Shown here: positions 32,486-44,606 of the stretch, in pieces
How positions within the stretch are numbered: position 1 is the stretch's first letter
Layout: the number at the start of each line of letters is the position of its first letter
From: Pseudevernia furfuracea
Lineage: Eukaryota; Ascomycota; Lecanoromycetes; Lecanorales; Parmeliaceae
Direction: 5' to 3'
Assembly: GCA_022315425.1 (NCBI GenBank)
Contig: JAIUPT010000019.1
Coordinates: 372,001-436,000, forward strand
Length of the DNA: 64,000 nucleotides
The notes under the pieces: generated by a model
Told to the model about the DNA's origin: nothing
Seen by the model: only the letters and a program-made list of their open reading frames with translations
Databases searched by the model: none
Program-made: the position numbers and the translations under genes

Positions 32486-35379
32486 ATGTCCTCGACGACG
32501 AATAATTCGCTGTGTTCAGCATGCCGAAGAGTCTTCTCGAACCCGGCCTTTCTCCCAGTCCACTCCACAAACGACGAACATCACCGCACCGCGGCAGATT
32601 GTCGCGACGCCGCCCGGAATGGTTGCTTCATCTGTCACACGGTATGGACACGCATTACCGACTTTGGCAACCAGCAGAGGATCACGTGGAACACTTCGGC
32701 GAGCTTCACGCGTTATGGGTTATCGCACAGCAGAGATACCGCCCCCTTTAACGTCGAGGCGATCGAGATTCGGGAAGGCTTTTGGCGGCCGGGAGAAGGG
32801 ACAATGCCTCCGGGTAATCGTCTCCCAGAGCCTTCCGGACAATGGCTCCTGACGATAGCGTTCTACAGCGTTGGGCAAGCCGCGGGGGTAAATTATGCCG
32901 AACTCATCGAGAATTATGAAGCGACATTCGTCCTACAGCCCGTTGAGAGTAGGCGTTCATACCAAATTGATGTAGAAATCCAGTGTTGAATCATTGTCTC
33001 TTAGATGCCGAAGACCTTACCTCGCATAAAGTTGAGTCCGACAGTACAGATTCTGAAGAAAGTTGGGGTCGGATACTTGATTGGCTTTCCGCCTGTGTTT
33101 CTTCGCATGATACATGCTCCAAATCATACGATCAAAAAGATCTCCGCTACCATCCAAGCCGTCTTATCGAGATTGGCAACGCGGTTGATGACCGGGTCTA
33201 TCTGCGAGAAAGCGATGAGGTAAACTTCAGCGGCAACTACGTTGCGGTCAGTCATTGCTGGGGCAAAACACCTATGACCAAGTTGGTCCGCACTCAAAAA
33301 CAAGCGCTGGAAACGGAATATTTAGATTCTCCCACTACGTCTGGTTCTGCAACAAGGAGCGACAGTAAGTCTTCTGGACCCAGAGAGAATCAAGATGCCA
33401 GCATCTCACATGAGCATGAGGAGACCGAGTCCGAAGAACCCGGCAGCCCCGGCCTGTCAATCACAAGCAGCGACCATGATGTCACCAAGTATATCAAGGA
33501 TCCAGATTCTCGGTTTTCACCTGAAGAAAGCAAGGGTGAAGATTTTCGATCGACAGCAAGCAGCGACGAGGATTCTGTTGGTTCTACAGAGGGCCAAGAC
33601 ATCCGGATTTCGCGTGAGGAGTTTATGGCCGGCATCCCCTCTAGCCAGCTTCCACAAACGTTCCAGGATGCTATCACGGTCACACGAAGGCTTCAGATCA
33701 GATATGTGTGGATCGAGACTCTCTGCATCCTACAAGACTCCCCCGAAGATTGGGACCATGAGTCGGCTCAAATGCATCATGTCTACGGTAATGCGTATGT
33801 TACTCTAGCCGCGGATGACTCTCGCGACAGTAGCGAAGGACTGTTTCGTGATCGTTTCCCATCCCTTGTCACGTCAACTATGGTGGCCACTGCATGGAAA
33901 GAGGCATTAGCAAAGAAGTTTATCGTCATTCCTCGCCGGTTTTGGAGCGAATCTGTGGCCGAGTCGCCACTGAACCGTCGTGCTTGGGTGCTGCAAGAAC
34001 GGTACCTCTCACCTCGAATCATACATTTCGGCGAAACACAGATACTGTGGGAATGTAAAAGTCGGGATTGCTGCGAGACCTTTCCTGACGGGATACCAGA
34101 GGTGGTGCAAGACATCCATACTCGCTTCAAGGGCGATGATTTCGATGTTGACGGCTTGCGGCTACGCCAGGCCAATCTGAAGGACGATCAGGGGCTGAGC
34201 GACTCTGAAGACGACGAGCTTACCGACTCAGCGACAGATAGCACTTCGTCCGCGACTAATCCGGATAAGCTGTACCGTAGCCACAGCAGTGACACAGCAG
34301 GCCCGAGTGCAGAGCACGAAGATCGCGACGGACGCTCGAACACAAGAGAGGAGACAAGTGCAGACCAGATAGCACATAGTAAAGCTCAAGGCAGCAAAGG
34401 GGACGGATCTTCTTCCCCTGTTCGACCAAAACGCAACGCTCGAAGCCTTAATGGCTACTACGTATGGAGCCGCCTCCTAGAGAAATACTCGAAGACAACT
34501 ATTACCTTCCCGACAGATAGATTAGTCGCTCTCTCCGGACTCGCGCAAATCATGTCCGAGGCGCTAGAAGACGATTACCTTGCCGGCCTTTGGAAGAGCA
34601 TACTACCATCGCAGTTGCTCTGGCGGGTTGGACAATTCACACCAGGTTCAATCTTTGACGTTGGCCAGGAACCAGCTAAAGCCCTTCAAGACCGCGCCAA
34701 TCCGAGCGCCCTCCGTATACGCCTTGCGCCAAGCTGGTCGTGGGCATCCGTGGAGGGCGCTATCTCTACCAGCAGACCCTCTCGCAAAGGCTCTCTGGTT
34801 CACATCATGCCCCTCAGCGTTGGCGACGGTATAAGCACCGTTGGGTTAGGGTTACCTAGCCTTGAGCCCATGATGCTTATTATCCAGGGCGATTTACATT
34901 TCGCAAGGCTGATGTACATGCCGAATGTTAACCACTGGATGCTCTTCATGGACAAACGCGGCAAGCGGGTATTTCAGCGCCCCCACGGCTCCACAGGCAA
35001 CAATGCACGCTTCGTGCCTGATGAGATTGAACACCACGGGAACGAGAAGGACTACATGGGGATAGCTGCTGCATACCCCGACACGACGCCCCCAAAAGAT
35101 AGCCAAGGGGTATTCTGTCTGCCTATAATGCGGCGTAAGCGAACAAGGGCACTGCAACGTGAAGAGTACGGTTACACCACGGAGACAGTGTCTGGCTTGA
35201 TGGTCTTGCCGGAAAGAAATGGGCCCTTGTGCCAGTGGAGACGGATAGGATGCTTTGACTCGTTGCCTGACGAAGCCAAAGTGGACTGGGGTAAGGAATA
35301 CTGTTGTAGTGAGAACAACAAGATGCTTTTCTCGGAAGGACCTCGTGGACTTGATGATACGGTAATCTGGCTAAAATAG
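32486..35379 (+). CDS. HET-domain protein with two acidic insertions
   Basis: Exons 32486-32948 and 33005-35379 (56-nt intron) give 945 residues. The N-terminus has CSACRRVF and CFIC cysteine pairs that might bind zinc. The HET domain shows motif 1, YVAVSHCWG (233-241), motif 2, YVWIETLCILQD (388-399), and then YGNAYVTLAADDSRDSSEGLF. HET domains drive vegetative incompatibility and cell death in fungi and are related to TIR-type NADase folds. Motif 2 normally reads WID-S-LCI; here it is WIETLCI. About 90 acidic, Ser-rich residues (258-350) are inserted between the motifs and a second such stretch lies near 400-480 residues further into the protein's middle. The reading frame is intact throughout. 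Role in incompatibility is inferred. Confidence 0.85.
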
Positions 35380-35387
35380 AATATTTG

Positions 35388-36238
35388 TCAGAGACTGCAG
35401 CTGATTGGCTAGCTGAGTTGCTTGCTCATTGGCCCATGCTTGACGAATGTAGTTCGCTCGGTCTTGAAGGATATGGGCTTGCTGCTGAAACCATTTGCTG
35501 TTGTCTGATTGGCTGGCGAGTTGAATGCACTCCTGGGCCTTCTTATCGTACTACCAGGTGTAGTATTCCCGTGTTTGCCATGGCCCGAATTGCTCGGTGC
35601 GGAACTACTCCTGCAGGGTCTGCATATGTGCTTGCATCGTGATATCGATAAGCCTAGTGAAGGAATCGATGTAGACGGTTTTTTAGTCAAACAATACTCC
35701 ATGACAACGAGTGTATGAGAGGGCCGGCTTGGATCATCACAGTATTAGGTATTTGGTGGGGGCTTTGCTTGTCACTGAGTGGTGGATCCACTGGATATCT
35801 ATCGTCTTGATAGGAACCGTAGTGTTGCTGCCATTCTGTCACGGAACCTTGAACTCAGCAAAGAATGACTGAAATTTGTCCCTGCGAAAAAAGGGCTACC
35901 AGCTCCACACAGTCTTTTGTTTCAATGCTTCCATGCCTTTGTCAAAAAGATAACCAGTGCGCTCCCCGCTGTAGTAACTCAAGGCTTTCGATCTGCTCTG
36001 GCGTGATACCTTTGCCGTCGTCTCGAGCAACCAAGACAGATCCCACGCTATATTCCCAGCTTGGAGGAGCGAGACTAAACAGGGAGTTACTCTGTGACAC
36101 CTTCAGGTTTCGAAAGAGTGGTATTACCTCTTTGTTATCGTAGATCATATCATAAAGTGCACCCAAGGGGGCACAGAGGAGTCGCCCAGTGACGACAACG
36201 TGCTTTCTAGGGCGCTGTGAGCAGCGTCTTATTTAGAG
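35388..36238 (-). pseudogene. Decayed gene of unknown function downstream of the HET gene
   Basis: On the minus strand an open stretch at about 36215-35942 encodes HVVVTGRLLCAPLGALYDMI, VIPLFRNLKVSQSNSLFSL, WEYSVGSVLVARDDGKGITP and then a stop. The same frame continues with protein-like sequence interrupted by two more stops. A second frame (35690-35391) gives YIDSFTRLIDITMQAHMQTL, then TAG, TEQFGPWQTREYYTW, TAG, and a Gln/Ala-rich helical end (YIRQAWANEQATQLANQLQS). Both TAGs fit CAG with C-to-T change. The first segment resembles a conserved region of uncharacterised fungal proteins (SVLVAR-D-K). It is convergent with the HET gene and ends 8 bp after it. Confidence 0.55.
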
Positions 36239-36520
36239 TGCTTGAGACTACGTGTGGTATCTTATCGTTGATATCTTTAAAGGCTTAATACCTCAGACAT
36301 TTAATCATCGCTTTTAGCTCTACTAAGGCCACACTTTACAAGAGCAGCCAGTCCTTTTTGCTACCTCCTGACTTTTTGAAGTTGCCAAGGCAAGACGACG
36401 CGGGTGACGGGCGGGGCTTTATCCGACAGCTGATAACCTACCTTGTCTTAGCATTCGGGTAGGGCGTCATCCAAGATCTTGGCAGAACCTTGCGTGCCGA
36501 CCTCCGTACGTTATGGGCTT

Positions 36521-38816
36521 ATGGCAGACCTCGCAGCGCGACTCAAGCCGTTGTTCCGCCGGGGTTCTACCTTCTCCGCTGGATTCTCGGCTTCAGGCTC
36601 ATCCACCACTAGTGACCCTCTCGGTGACAGCCATACCTGGAATAAAACCTCGCGTCGGCTTTCCAAAAACCCGAAACCTTCCCTGCCTATATCAGTCTTC
36701 GAGGAGAACGAGCCTCTACCACAACCACCTGGCGCACTGCCTTCGACGCCAACAGAAGAATCCAGCCTTACAAGGGAAATCACCAAAGAAACGCCAGATA
36801 CAAGCCCGGAATCACCGCGGTCGCCGCCATTGGAAAAGCAGAACCCTATTTTGACGGTCGAGGCACCTACGCCGAAACTGGGAAAGCGATTGGGAAGAAC
36901 ACGCGAGGAGGAATCACCATCTCCACGAAGCTCAGGGTACTTGGCTGGGACAGATGCGGGGATTACAGTTGGCTCTCAGCGCCCAGGGATAGCACACAGG
37001 AGAAAATCCCTTACACATAAAGATCAGTCAAAAGATATATCGAGACTTTTGGGATCCCAAAGTCCGGCGTTACAGCCTACGAAGACAGATTATCTTGGAG
37101 GCATTTCAGTCCATGCCGCCATGGTACCCAAGAAGGTGTGGGTGAAGAGGCCAGGCTCTTCGGCAACACAGGTCACAATCAAGGAGGATGATCTAGTGGA
37201 TGATGTGAGGGATACGATATTGAGAAAGTACAACAACTCGTTGGGGCGGAATTTCGATCCACCAGATGTTACGCTACGCATGGTGCACCGGAAGCAGTCG
37301 GCTAGGCATTCCAACAGTGAGCGCACGCTCGGTCCTGAAGAGCCCATGCTGAGACTTCTCGAACTTCATTACCCTGGTGGTCAGTCAGTTGAGGAGGCTC
37401 TGATAATTGACGTCCCGAAACGGCAGACACCTAGACATTCACCACGGATGGCTATGCAATATTATCTGCCCGAGGACCACAGACCACATGAGAATGGCAC
37501 GGATTACTTCCCACCTATGCCGTTAGCAGCGCAACACTCGCCTCATCTTCCCACCAACCTCGCCGTCTCCAGCGCACAAGGAGGCTCCCATCATCCACCA
37601 GCACATTCAATGGCTATCTTGACTACTGGACAAATTCCAAATCTACCTTCTCCCGGCGGTAGAGCCCGGCATTCTCAAAATAGTAGACCAAGATACGGAC
37701 GACAGCATACCTCTTCTCCTACCGTCATACAAGGAGGGTCCATAGCCCTCAATCATGGTAAGCCCAGCCTGCCGGTCGATCCACGCTTCGGGCTCTGGCT
37801 AACGTCAACCAGAAAACTTGAAAGCCTCCCAACAACCGATGCCCACACCGCCAATTCCAGAAGAGATGACAACCCACAAGACCGCCACCCCGCCACCCCG
37901 AGTTGCCTCTCCTCGCCCCAAACCCAATAACAACAAACGCACCAAAAAGCAGATTGACGAAGCTCCACAACCCGCAAATACCACGGTGCCACCCATCAAC
38001 GTCCTCATAGTGGAAGACAATATTATCAACCTCCGTCTCCTGGAAGCGTTCATGAAGCGTCTGAAGGTGCGCTGGAGCACGGCCATGAACGGCAGAGACG
38101 CTGTGACGAAGTGGCGTGAAGGTGGATATCATTTGGTGCTGATGGACATTCAATTGCCAGTCATGAATGGGCTGGATGCTACGAAAGAGATCAGGCGGCT
38201 AGAGCGCGTCAACAGCATTGACGTCTTCTCGAATAGCGCATCAAGCACCCCTACATTTCCGAATGGCGCAGGTGTCGATTGGACTGTGGAGGGTGGAGAT
38301 AGCCTAATGAATACGGCATTGTTCAAGAGCCCTGTCATCATCGTCGCTCTGACTGCAAGTTCGCTGCAAAGTGATAGGCATGAAGCACTGGCGGCGGGGT
38401 GCAACGACTTCTTAACGAAGGTATACTCTCCTCGATTTGTACCTTGAGCCTAGGAACCTCGCATACTGACATGGTCATAGCCTGTGAACTTTGAATGGCT
38501 CACGCGCAAAGTGATGGAATGGGGCTGCATGCAAGCGCTCATCGACTTTGATGGGTGGCGCAAGTGGAAGGACTTTAGCCAAACCAAGTCAGCGGATGCG
38601 GACAAGAAGGGCAGCGGTGCCAACAATAAGGCTCCCAACAACAACAAGTCTCCCAAGGCCGCGCTGAATGGCAAGGCGCAAAGCACGCCAAAAAGAGATC
38701 GCATGACGAGCTTGGGAGTGAGTGGGAAAGAGAACACAGGAAGCGACGGGACAGGAACGGACACGCTTTCGAATGGCGACTCCGGTAGTGGCAATGAGGC
38801 TACAGTGAGGGCGTAA
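36521..38816 (+). CDS. ssk1: SSK1-type response regulator
   Basis: Exons 36521-37757, 37813-38420 and 38481-38816 (introns of 55 and 60 nt) give 726 residues. The N-terminal 410 residues are mostly disordered with a conserved block around VWVKRPGSSATQVTIKEDDL. The receiver domain runs from about 473 (INVLIVEDN) through the phospho-acceptor Asp524 (LVLMDIQLPVMNG) and VIIVALTASS to the conserved Lys615-Pro616, which the second intron separates (DFLTK / PVNFEW). A 30-residue insert inside the domain (about 545-580) is usual for SSK1. SSK1 relays the Sln1-Ypd1 phosphorelay to the HOG MAP-kinase cascade in osmotic and oxidative stress. Start chosen at MADLAARLKPLF, which resembles other SSK1 N-termini. 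Confidence 0.92.
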
Positions 38817-39841
38817 GGGAAGATGGGAATAAGAGGGCTGCTCTAGGCGCGGTATATGGTATATGTGGATAACCTTGTTCACGGCTGCTTGGCACGTAGT
38901 CATCTTTACGCGGCAGGGATTTTGGAAGCGAATAGGGAGATGCATAGCGCTTACACGGTATGGGAGATACGCGATGCATTGGCGATGCTCCAGCCACTAC
39001 TTTGTCTACAGCTACGAGTAGTCGTACAAATTTCTAATTTTTATTTTTTTCCAACCTATCGGGATTTTGAAATGGTGATGCAGCTGCTAAAATGTCGCGG
39101 TTAAAAATATTGTCGACGTGCATGCTTGGAACAAAGACGAGCTCGTATGCATGTGAGGAGGAAACAACTCGTGGGATGATGTCATGTGACCTGCCAAGAG
39201 TAGATAGAAGAAAGAGATGTCGCGAAACCTTTCCACAGCCGAACCGAGGGTTGGCATCTCTTATCATAGGAAAGTGGACAGGATCAGCAGTAAAGCAACG
39301 TTGTACGGGATACACCACCACACTAGAAGAAAGAAGGTGGTGCATGGAAGCCGGGATACGATCGGGATCATATACGATGAAAGGCTTATCTGATTGGCCA
39401 AGATCCTTGGCATTATCAAAAGTCAGTTCAATGTCGTCAATATATGTACATGTAGACAATAATCACGCACCGTCTTACTGGATACGATATAATCAAGGCT
39501 GGAGTAACATTTACCCTAACCTCATCCTCGGTTCTGCCCGCTCCAACTTCACATTATATCACTACCTTAGGTACCTTATTGTTCTCTGGCCACTGCTAAG
39601 TGCTAACTCTGAACCACCTGCCACTTCGGACCACACCGTCTTGCCCCTCACCAATCAGTCATCCTTGATTGACAAGCCCGCCTATCGTGCTGTGCATATC
39701 TGCACACCCAATGCACGATAAATATGACGTCCCTCCCCTACCAACCCACTTACTTCTACCCCCCCTCGCCTTTCTCCTCCTTCTCCTCCTTGCCCGAGTC
39801 GACAGCTTTTGCCATCCTTCCATTATATACACAACCGCAAC
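38817..39841. other. Intergenic with two overlapping unexplained open frames
   Basis: A 209-codon frame on plus (39092-39721) and a 141-codon frame on minus (39034-39459) overlap. Neither has a recognised domain and neither has clear introns. The minus frame (IDDIELTFDNAKDLGQSDKP) has the more protein-like composition. The last 150 bp are the pyrimidine-rich promoter and leader of the amino-acid transporter gene. Confidence 0.35.
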
Positions 39842-41832
39842 ATGGCACAACTAGCGGCCATGGCCCTCGACGGCGGCGACCCTCGTCTCTCCGACAAGGA
39901 AGGCGAGTTCGCAGGCCAGGGCATTGTCGCATACAATCGCCCGCAGATGCGCGCTCTCCACGACAAGAGTATCACCTTCGAAGAATACCACTACTTCGCT
40001 CTCCAATCCCGCGCCGAAGAGGATTCGAACCACCGCATGGTGAAGAATGGTAGGGAAACCCGAGGATTCCTCTCCACAATCATCCCTGGGAAAGGTCCGT
40101 CGTCGGTAGGTTCAGATGAAATGCGCCACGGATCGATGATCCCCACGGTAAACCTGTCCGTCCCTGACCGCCGTGCATCTGTGACCGATGAGGAATGGAC
40201 CAATGCTTCCAGAGCTATACGCACTGCTACCGCTGGCGCCATTTTCTACCTTATCACCACTGATATCTTGGGGCCGTTTGGTCTCCCTTACGCTTTTGCT
40301 ACGACTGGCTGGGGGTGAGCTGATTCCACGAAGCGCGGCACGTGCCCCTCCGATGTGATGCTGACAGACCCACAGACCAGGGGTTGCTCTCTATACCGTG
40401 TTCGGTTTCCTGGCTGGTGTCTCTGGTTGGCTGCTCTGGGAATGCTTTATGGGTACGTGCAGTGTTGCGCAATCTGCTGCTTCTCAAATGCTGCCGCATA
40501 CGCTAACATTTCTCTTCAATCAGGCCTCGACTCCTACCAATACCCCGTCAAAAATTACGGCGATATGGCCTTCCGTCTCTACGGCCAGTGGGCGCGATAC
40601 TTGTTCAACATTCTCCAATCAATCCAGCTAATCTGCAGCGTCGCCGCCATTATCATCTCCAACGGCGAAGCTCTCTCCGAAGCCTCGAAATTCAAGCTAT
40701 GCTACGCCATCTGCTGTCTCGTCTGGGCCCTGGCCGGTTTCTTCCTCGGCCAGATCCGAACGCTGCAGAAATTTGGATGGCTAGCCAACTTCGCAATTTG
40801 GATCAACCTCTTGATCATGTTCATCACCATGGGTGTCGCCGCACACTCTCCACCTTTGTACTCGGCCTCTGGAAGTTCAGCTGGTTACAGCGTGAATCCA
40901 GACCTGGTGACTCCCAATGCTGCCGGTGTCTACCCGGCTATTACGCATACTGCGGGCCTTCCCGACCCATCTAACTTTGGCTCTGCTATCAACGGTTTGA
41001 TGCAAGCTGTGTACGGCTACGGTGGAGCCATGCTGTTCACCGAATTCATGTCCGAGATGAAACGCCCTTACGACTTTCTCAAGGGCATGTGGGGAGCGCA
41101 ATGCTTCATTTACATCTGCTACATGCTCTACGGCTTATTCATCTACGGATACCAAGGCCAATACATCCAGAATCCGACTTATCTTGGCATCTCACCTTAC
41201 AACTGGCAAACTGCGGGCAATGTCCTAGCCATGGTCAGCGCTCTGATTGCAGCAGCTCTGTATGGAAATATTGGGGTCAAGGGTAAGCTCGTTCCTACCT
41301 ATCATCTTTGACCGAGGAGCTCTTACTAATATCCTTCGCCACAGTCCTCTACAACAACATCGCCGTCGAATTCTTCCGCGCCCCGCCCCTCACCGACAAA
41401 AACGGCAAACTCTTCTGGGTAGCTCTCATCCCTATCTACTGGTCCATTGCCTTCATCATCGGCGCCGCCATCCCCGACTTCTCCGGCTTCATCTCCATCA
41501 TCTCCGCCGTCTGCATCATCCAATTCACCTACAGCTTCCCCCCTTTCCTGCACATTGCCTTCAACATTCAGAGAAATGCCCTGCGTGGCGGCGAGGGTTT
41601 CGACCCCGCCACGGGACAAGTGAACTTGCAAGACAGGGGCGTGAAGAGACTGATGAGAGGCTTCGTGGCTGGGAATTGGTATCTGAATGTTTGGAACATC
41701 TTCTACTTTTTGGGCGCGCTGGCGACGGCCGGGTTGGGCATCTGGGCCGCGGTGGAGAATTTGATCCTCATCTATGCGGAGCCTCAGCTTAATGCCTTTG
41801 GCTGCCATTCGCCCCTTGATGTATCGTCGTGA
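39842..41832 (+). CDS. AAAP-family neutral amino-acid transporter
   Basis: Exons 39842-40314, 40376-40452, 40524-41282 and 41345-41832 (introns 61, 71 and 62 nt) give 598 residues. After about 130 cytoplasmic residues the transporter core starts (AGAIFYLITTDILGPFGLPY), with about eleven helices to the end. The conserved YGYGGAMLFTEFMSEMKRPY loop and later FFRAPPLTDKNGK are typical of the fungal branch of the amino acid/auxin permease family that includes Neurospora MTR. Expected to be a proton-coupled amino-acid importer of the plasma membrane; substrate range cannot be read from sequence. Confidence 0.9.
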
Positions 41833-42438
41833 GCGAGGTGGATGAGCGTATAGCTGGCATGTATATATATATATATATTAATGTGCGTATGTGTGTATGT
41901 GTGTACAGATATCTCGTTCCCATATCATAAATTTGAAACGAACTCGCATTGATTAATGATGATACATATACGCTTTTGCGAAAAGGACAGTCTTCATATC
42001 CAGATCACGTGATCAACATTGTCCAACTGATCCCCATCATAAGAAAAAATCCCACCCATTTTTTTCCATCTTGCCTGCACAGAAAAGACTACCATCTCGC
42101 TCGAATTTATCGGTTGAGATCCTCATTGTCCAATCCATACGCAGCAAACCATTCAAGAACCCGGTGAACCCCCACCATCACTCCATCTATCCATCCATCA
42201 ATTCATCTGACTAAAAGAAACTGCAGTCGGTGCTAATGACTTCCTCTCACATCGCGCCCTCACATCCACCACAGACACGCAGACACACAGACACACAGAC
42301 ACACAGACACACCACACACACACCCACAGACACACAGACACACCACCCACCACCCATCTCGCCTAACATCACTTCCTCCCCCCCTCTTTTCTCCCCCTCT
42401 CACCTAACCCCCCATTCCCCCCACCCAACGCACCCTAT
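41833..42438. other. Convergent 3' flanks with CA/CAGACA microsatellite
   Basis: The transporter gene (plus) and the next gene (minus) converge here. An imperfect ACACAG/CACA array occupies about 42273-42350, followed by C-rich DNA. No gene seen. Confidence 0.6.
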
Positions 42439-44092
42439 CTAACGCCCCTCCCCCCCCTCCCCCTCCCCACCCACCACCGCCTCCAACACGCCCCCTCCCT
42501 TCTTCTTCCTCCGCGTCCCCGTCCCTGCCTTCTTCGGCATCCCCTCGCTCGCCCAGTGGCCCTCGCTCGCTTCGCGCCGGTGGACTTGCTTCATTGCTTT
42601 TTCGGTGGTTTTCCTGCGGGGGGGGGGGGGGTTAGTGGGTTGGTTTTGGTGTGGGGGTGTGTGGGTGTGTGTGTGTGTACAGGGAGAGAAAGAGAAAGGT
42701 TGGGGGATTCGATGCGGGAATTTCTGTGAGAGCGGAGAGAGGAGAGAGGAGGAAGGAGGGAGATGATGCATGATGAATTCTGCCAAAAGAGCTGGGATGG
42801 GATGGGATGGGATGGGAAGGGGAGAGGTCTGCTGCTTTGAGCAACACAAGAGGGCTTTGAGAATCAAACTGCAATTTGAAACCACGAAGGGGAGTAGAAG
42901 AAGAAGAAGAAAGAAAAAAGAACCTTGCACAACAAACATACCTATCCGCCCTCAACTCCCTCTCGAACCTCCTCGCCACCTTCCCCCCTCCCCTGCCCCC
43001 ACCCCCATCTCCCGCAGCCTCGTCACTATACTCGAAGATCCTCTTGTGCACCAGGAACGAAAACGTCTCCCGGACCTGCTTCCCCGTCTTCTTGTTCTCC
43101 GCCGCGAACGCGTCGACGGTCGGGAAGAAGGCCGCTTCGATGGCCGAGGCCAGGTTCGCGAGCTGGGCGCCCGTCCATTTGGATTCGCGCTGGCGGGGGG
43201 CTTTCGGCTTCGGGGCGGCGTTGGTCGTGGTTGGTTTCGGCGGATGAGATGTGGTGACTGTTGTTGTTTTCGGTGCGATAGATGGTGCTGCGAGGGAGGC
43301 GTGGATGTTGGGGATGGAGGGCTGCTTTAGTGATGATGATGATGATGATGAGGATGATGCAGGTGGGTTGGTTGTTGTTGTTGTTGTTGTTGTTTTGCTC
43401 TGGTTCTGGTTCTGGTGAGGATGGTTTGGGTCGTCGGCGGCTGAGGAGGGAGGTGGTGGTGGCGGTGGCGGTTCGTAAGCGGGTACGGACCAGAGGAGGC
43501 TGTTATTGCTCTTTGGTGGGACTGGATGCTCGCTGGTGCCTGTGTAGGGGGTCGGTGGGAGGGGGGATGGCCGGGGACGTCTGCTGAGGTGATGATTCTC
43601 GAGCGCATCTGTCGCTTTTCTCTTGTGGCTAGCTGGAGTTACGGGTTGGATGCTCATAATCAGAGGCGCATCTTTGACTGGGATTGACCCGGCGGAGACT
43701 AGGTGTCTGAATTCATTGATTTCGAGGGGTGTTGGCTGTGGTGGCACCTGTTCTGGGGTAGATGTTGGCGTTGTCGGAAAGACGTTCGTTGATGCTGCTC
43801 TCTGTGGGGCCGATAAAGCTCGGTCTTTGTTTGCTTCTTGCTCGGTTTGGGTAGGGGTTGCCTCTGTGGATTGACGCCTTGGCCGTATGTTCACATGGCT
43901 ATCAGAGCAACTGGCTGTCGCTTTGGCAGGAACTGTCGGCCTTTGCGTAGTTGGTGAGGTCCTGGATGGGCTTTGGATAGCGGTTCTGGTGGAATTAGTG
44001 GGCTGTTTCTCAGTCGATCTGGTCTTGGCGCTACTCTTGGAATTATTGTCTTCTTCGTCAGAGGAAATATCAACCACGATTTGGGGAGACAT
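42439..44092 (-). CDS. Uncharacterised nuclear-type protein with conserved WTGAQL domain
   Basis: Exon 1 (44092-42942) and exon 2 (42613-42439) joined across a long 328-nt intron give 441 residues. The N-terminus (MSPQIVVDISSDEED) resembles a SUMO-interacting, acidic motif. The middle is disordered, with runs of Pro, Thr and Ser encoded by CCA/GTT/ATG-type microsatellites. A compact helical domain of about 75 residues (SKWTGAQLANLASAIEAAFF to FSFLVHKRIFEYSDEA) is the only folded part and recalls a Myb/homeodomain-like fold. Exon 2 adds a basic tail (TGTRRKKKGGG). DNA binding is a guess. The intron is full of simple repeats, and the donor (GTATGT) and acceptor (CGCAG after a C13 run) are good. 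Confidence 0.65.
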
Positions 44093-44606
44093 AATGGGCT
44101 GGAGGGTCTTGTCCAGGTCGGGAATCTATGATTTTGAGCCCAGAAAGTTGACAAGCTTCTGAATAGCAGAAGCAATACCCGCAAGCAATAGCTGGATTAC
44201 GGCCGCTTTGGAGGACTGGACATATGAAATATAGTAAGATGCGTGAAAGCCAAGTTGGAACGAACTACCTAGGGTTGGGGAGTTTCAAGAATTCAGAAAA
44301 CGGAAGGAGACCATGGCAACATAAACAATTGTCAGGACGATTTATCAGAATTGCTTTGATGTGAGGTGCCTATGCAGACACAAAGCATGAAGACTATGGA
44401 AGCTCGGAAACCTGCCGAAACGTGCTTCGTCATTGTTGTCGCCCGGTTGGCATCATCACAACAAAGAGCACTTTACACGCTGCAACGGCATTAGCTAGTT
44501 GTACAGTAGGTCCTGCTGATGATCTTAAAATACTCCACGCTGGTGCGGACATGTCTACCCCATTATCCCTAGAAGCAGAATTATTGCAACGGATCTGACC
44601 TGCCCA
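44093..44606. other. Intergenic, no gene seen
   Basis: Lies between two minus-strand genes; expected to hold the promoter of the WTGAQL-domain gene and the 3' end of the mS45 gene. Confidence 0.45.

Noticed and set aside
39092..39721. 209-codon plus-strand frame in the transporter promoter
   Set aside because: Overlaps an opposite-strand frame, reads like translated non-coding DNA, and ends in the promoter and leader of the next gene.
42273..42350. Regular ACACAG repeats considered as a CRISPR-like array
   Set aside because: A simple microsatellite without unique spacers, in a eukaryotic genome.
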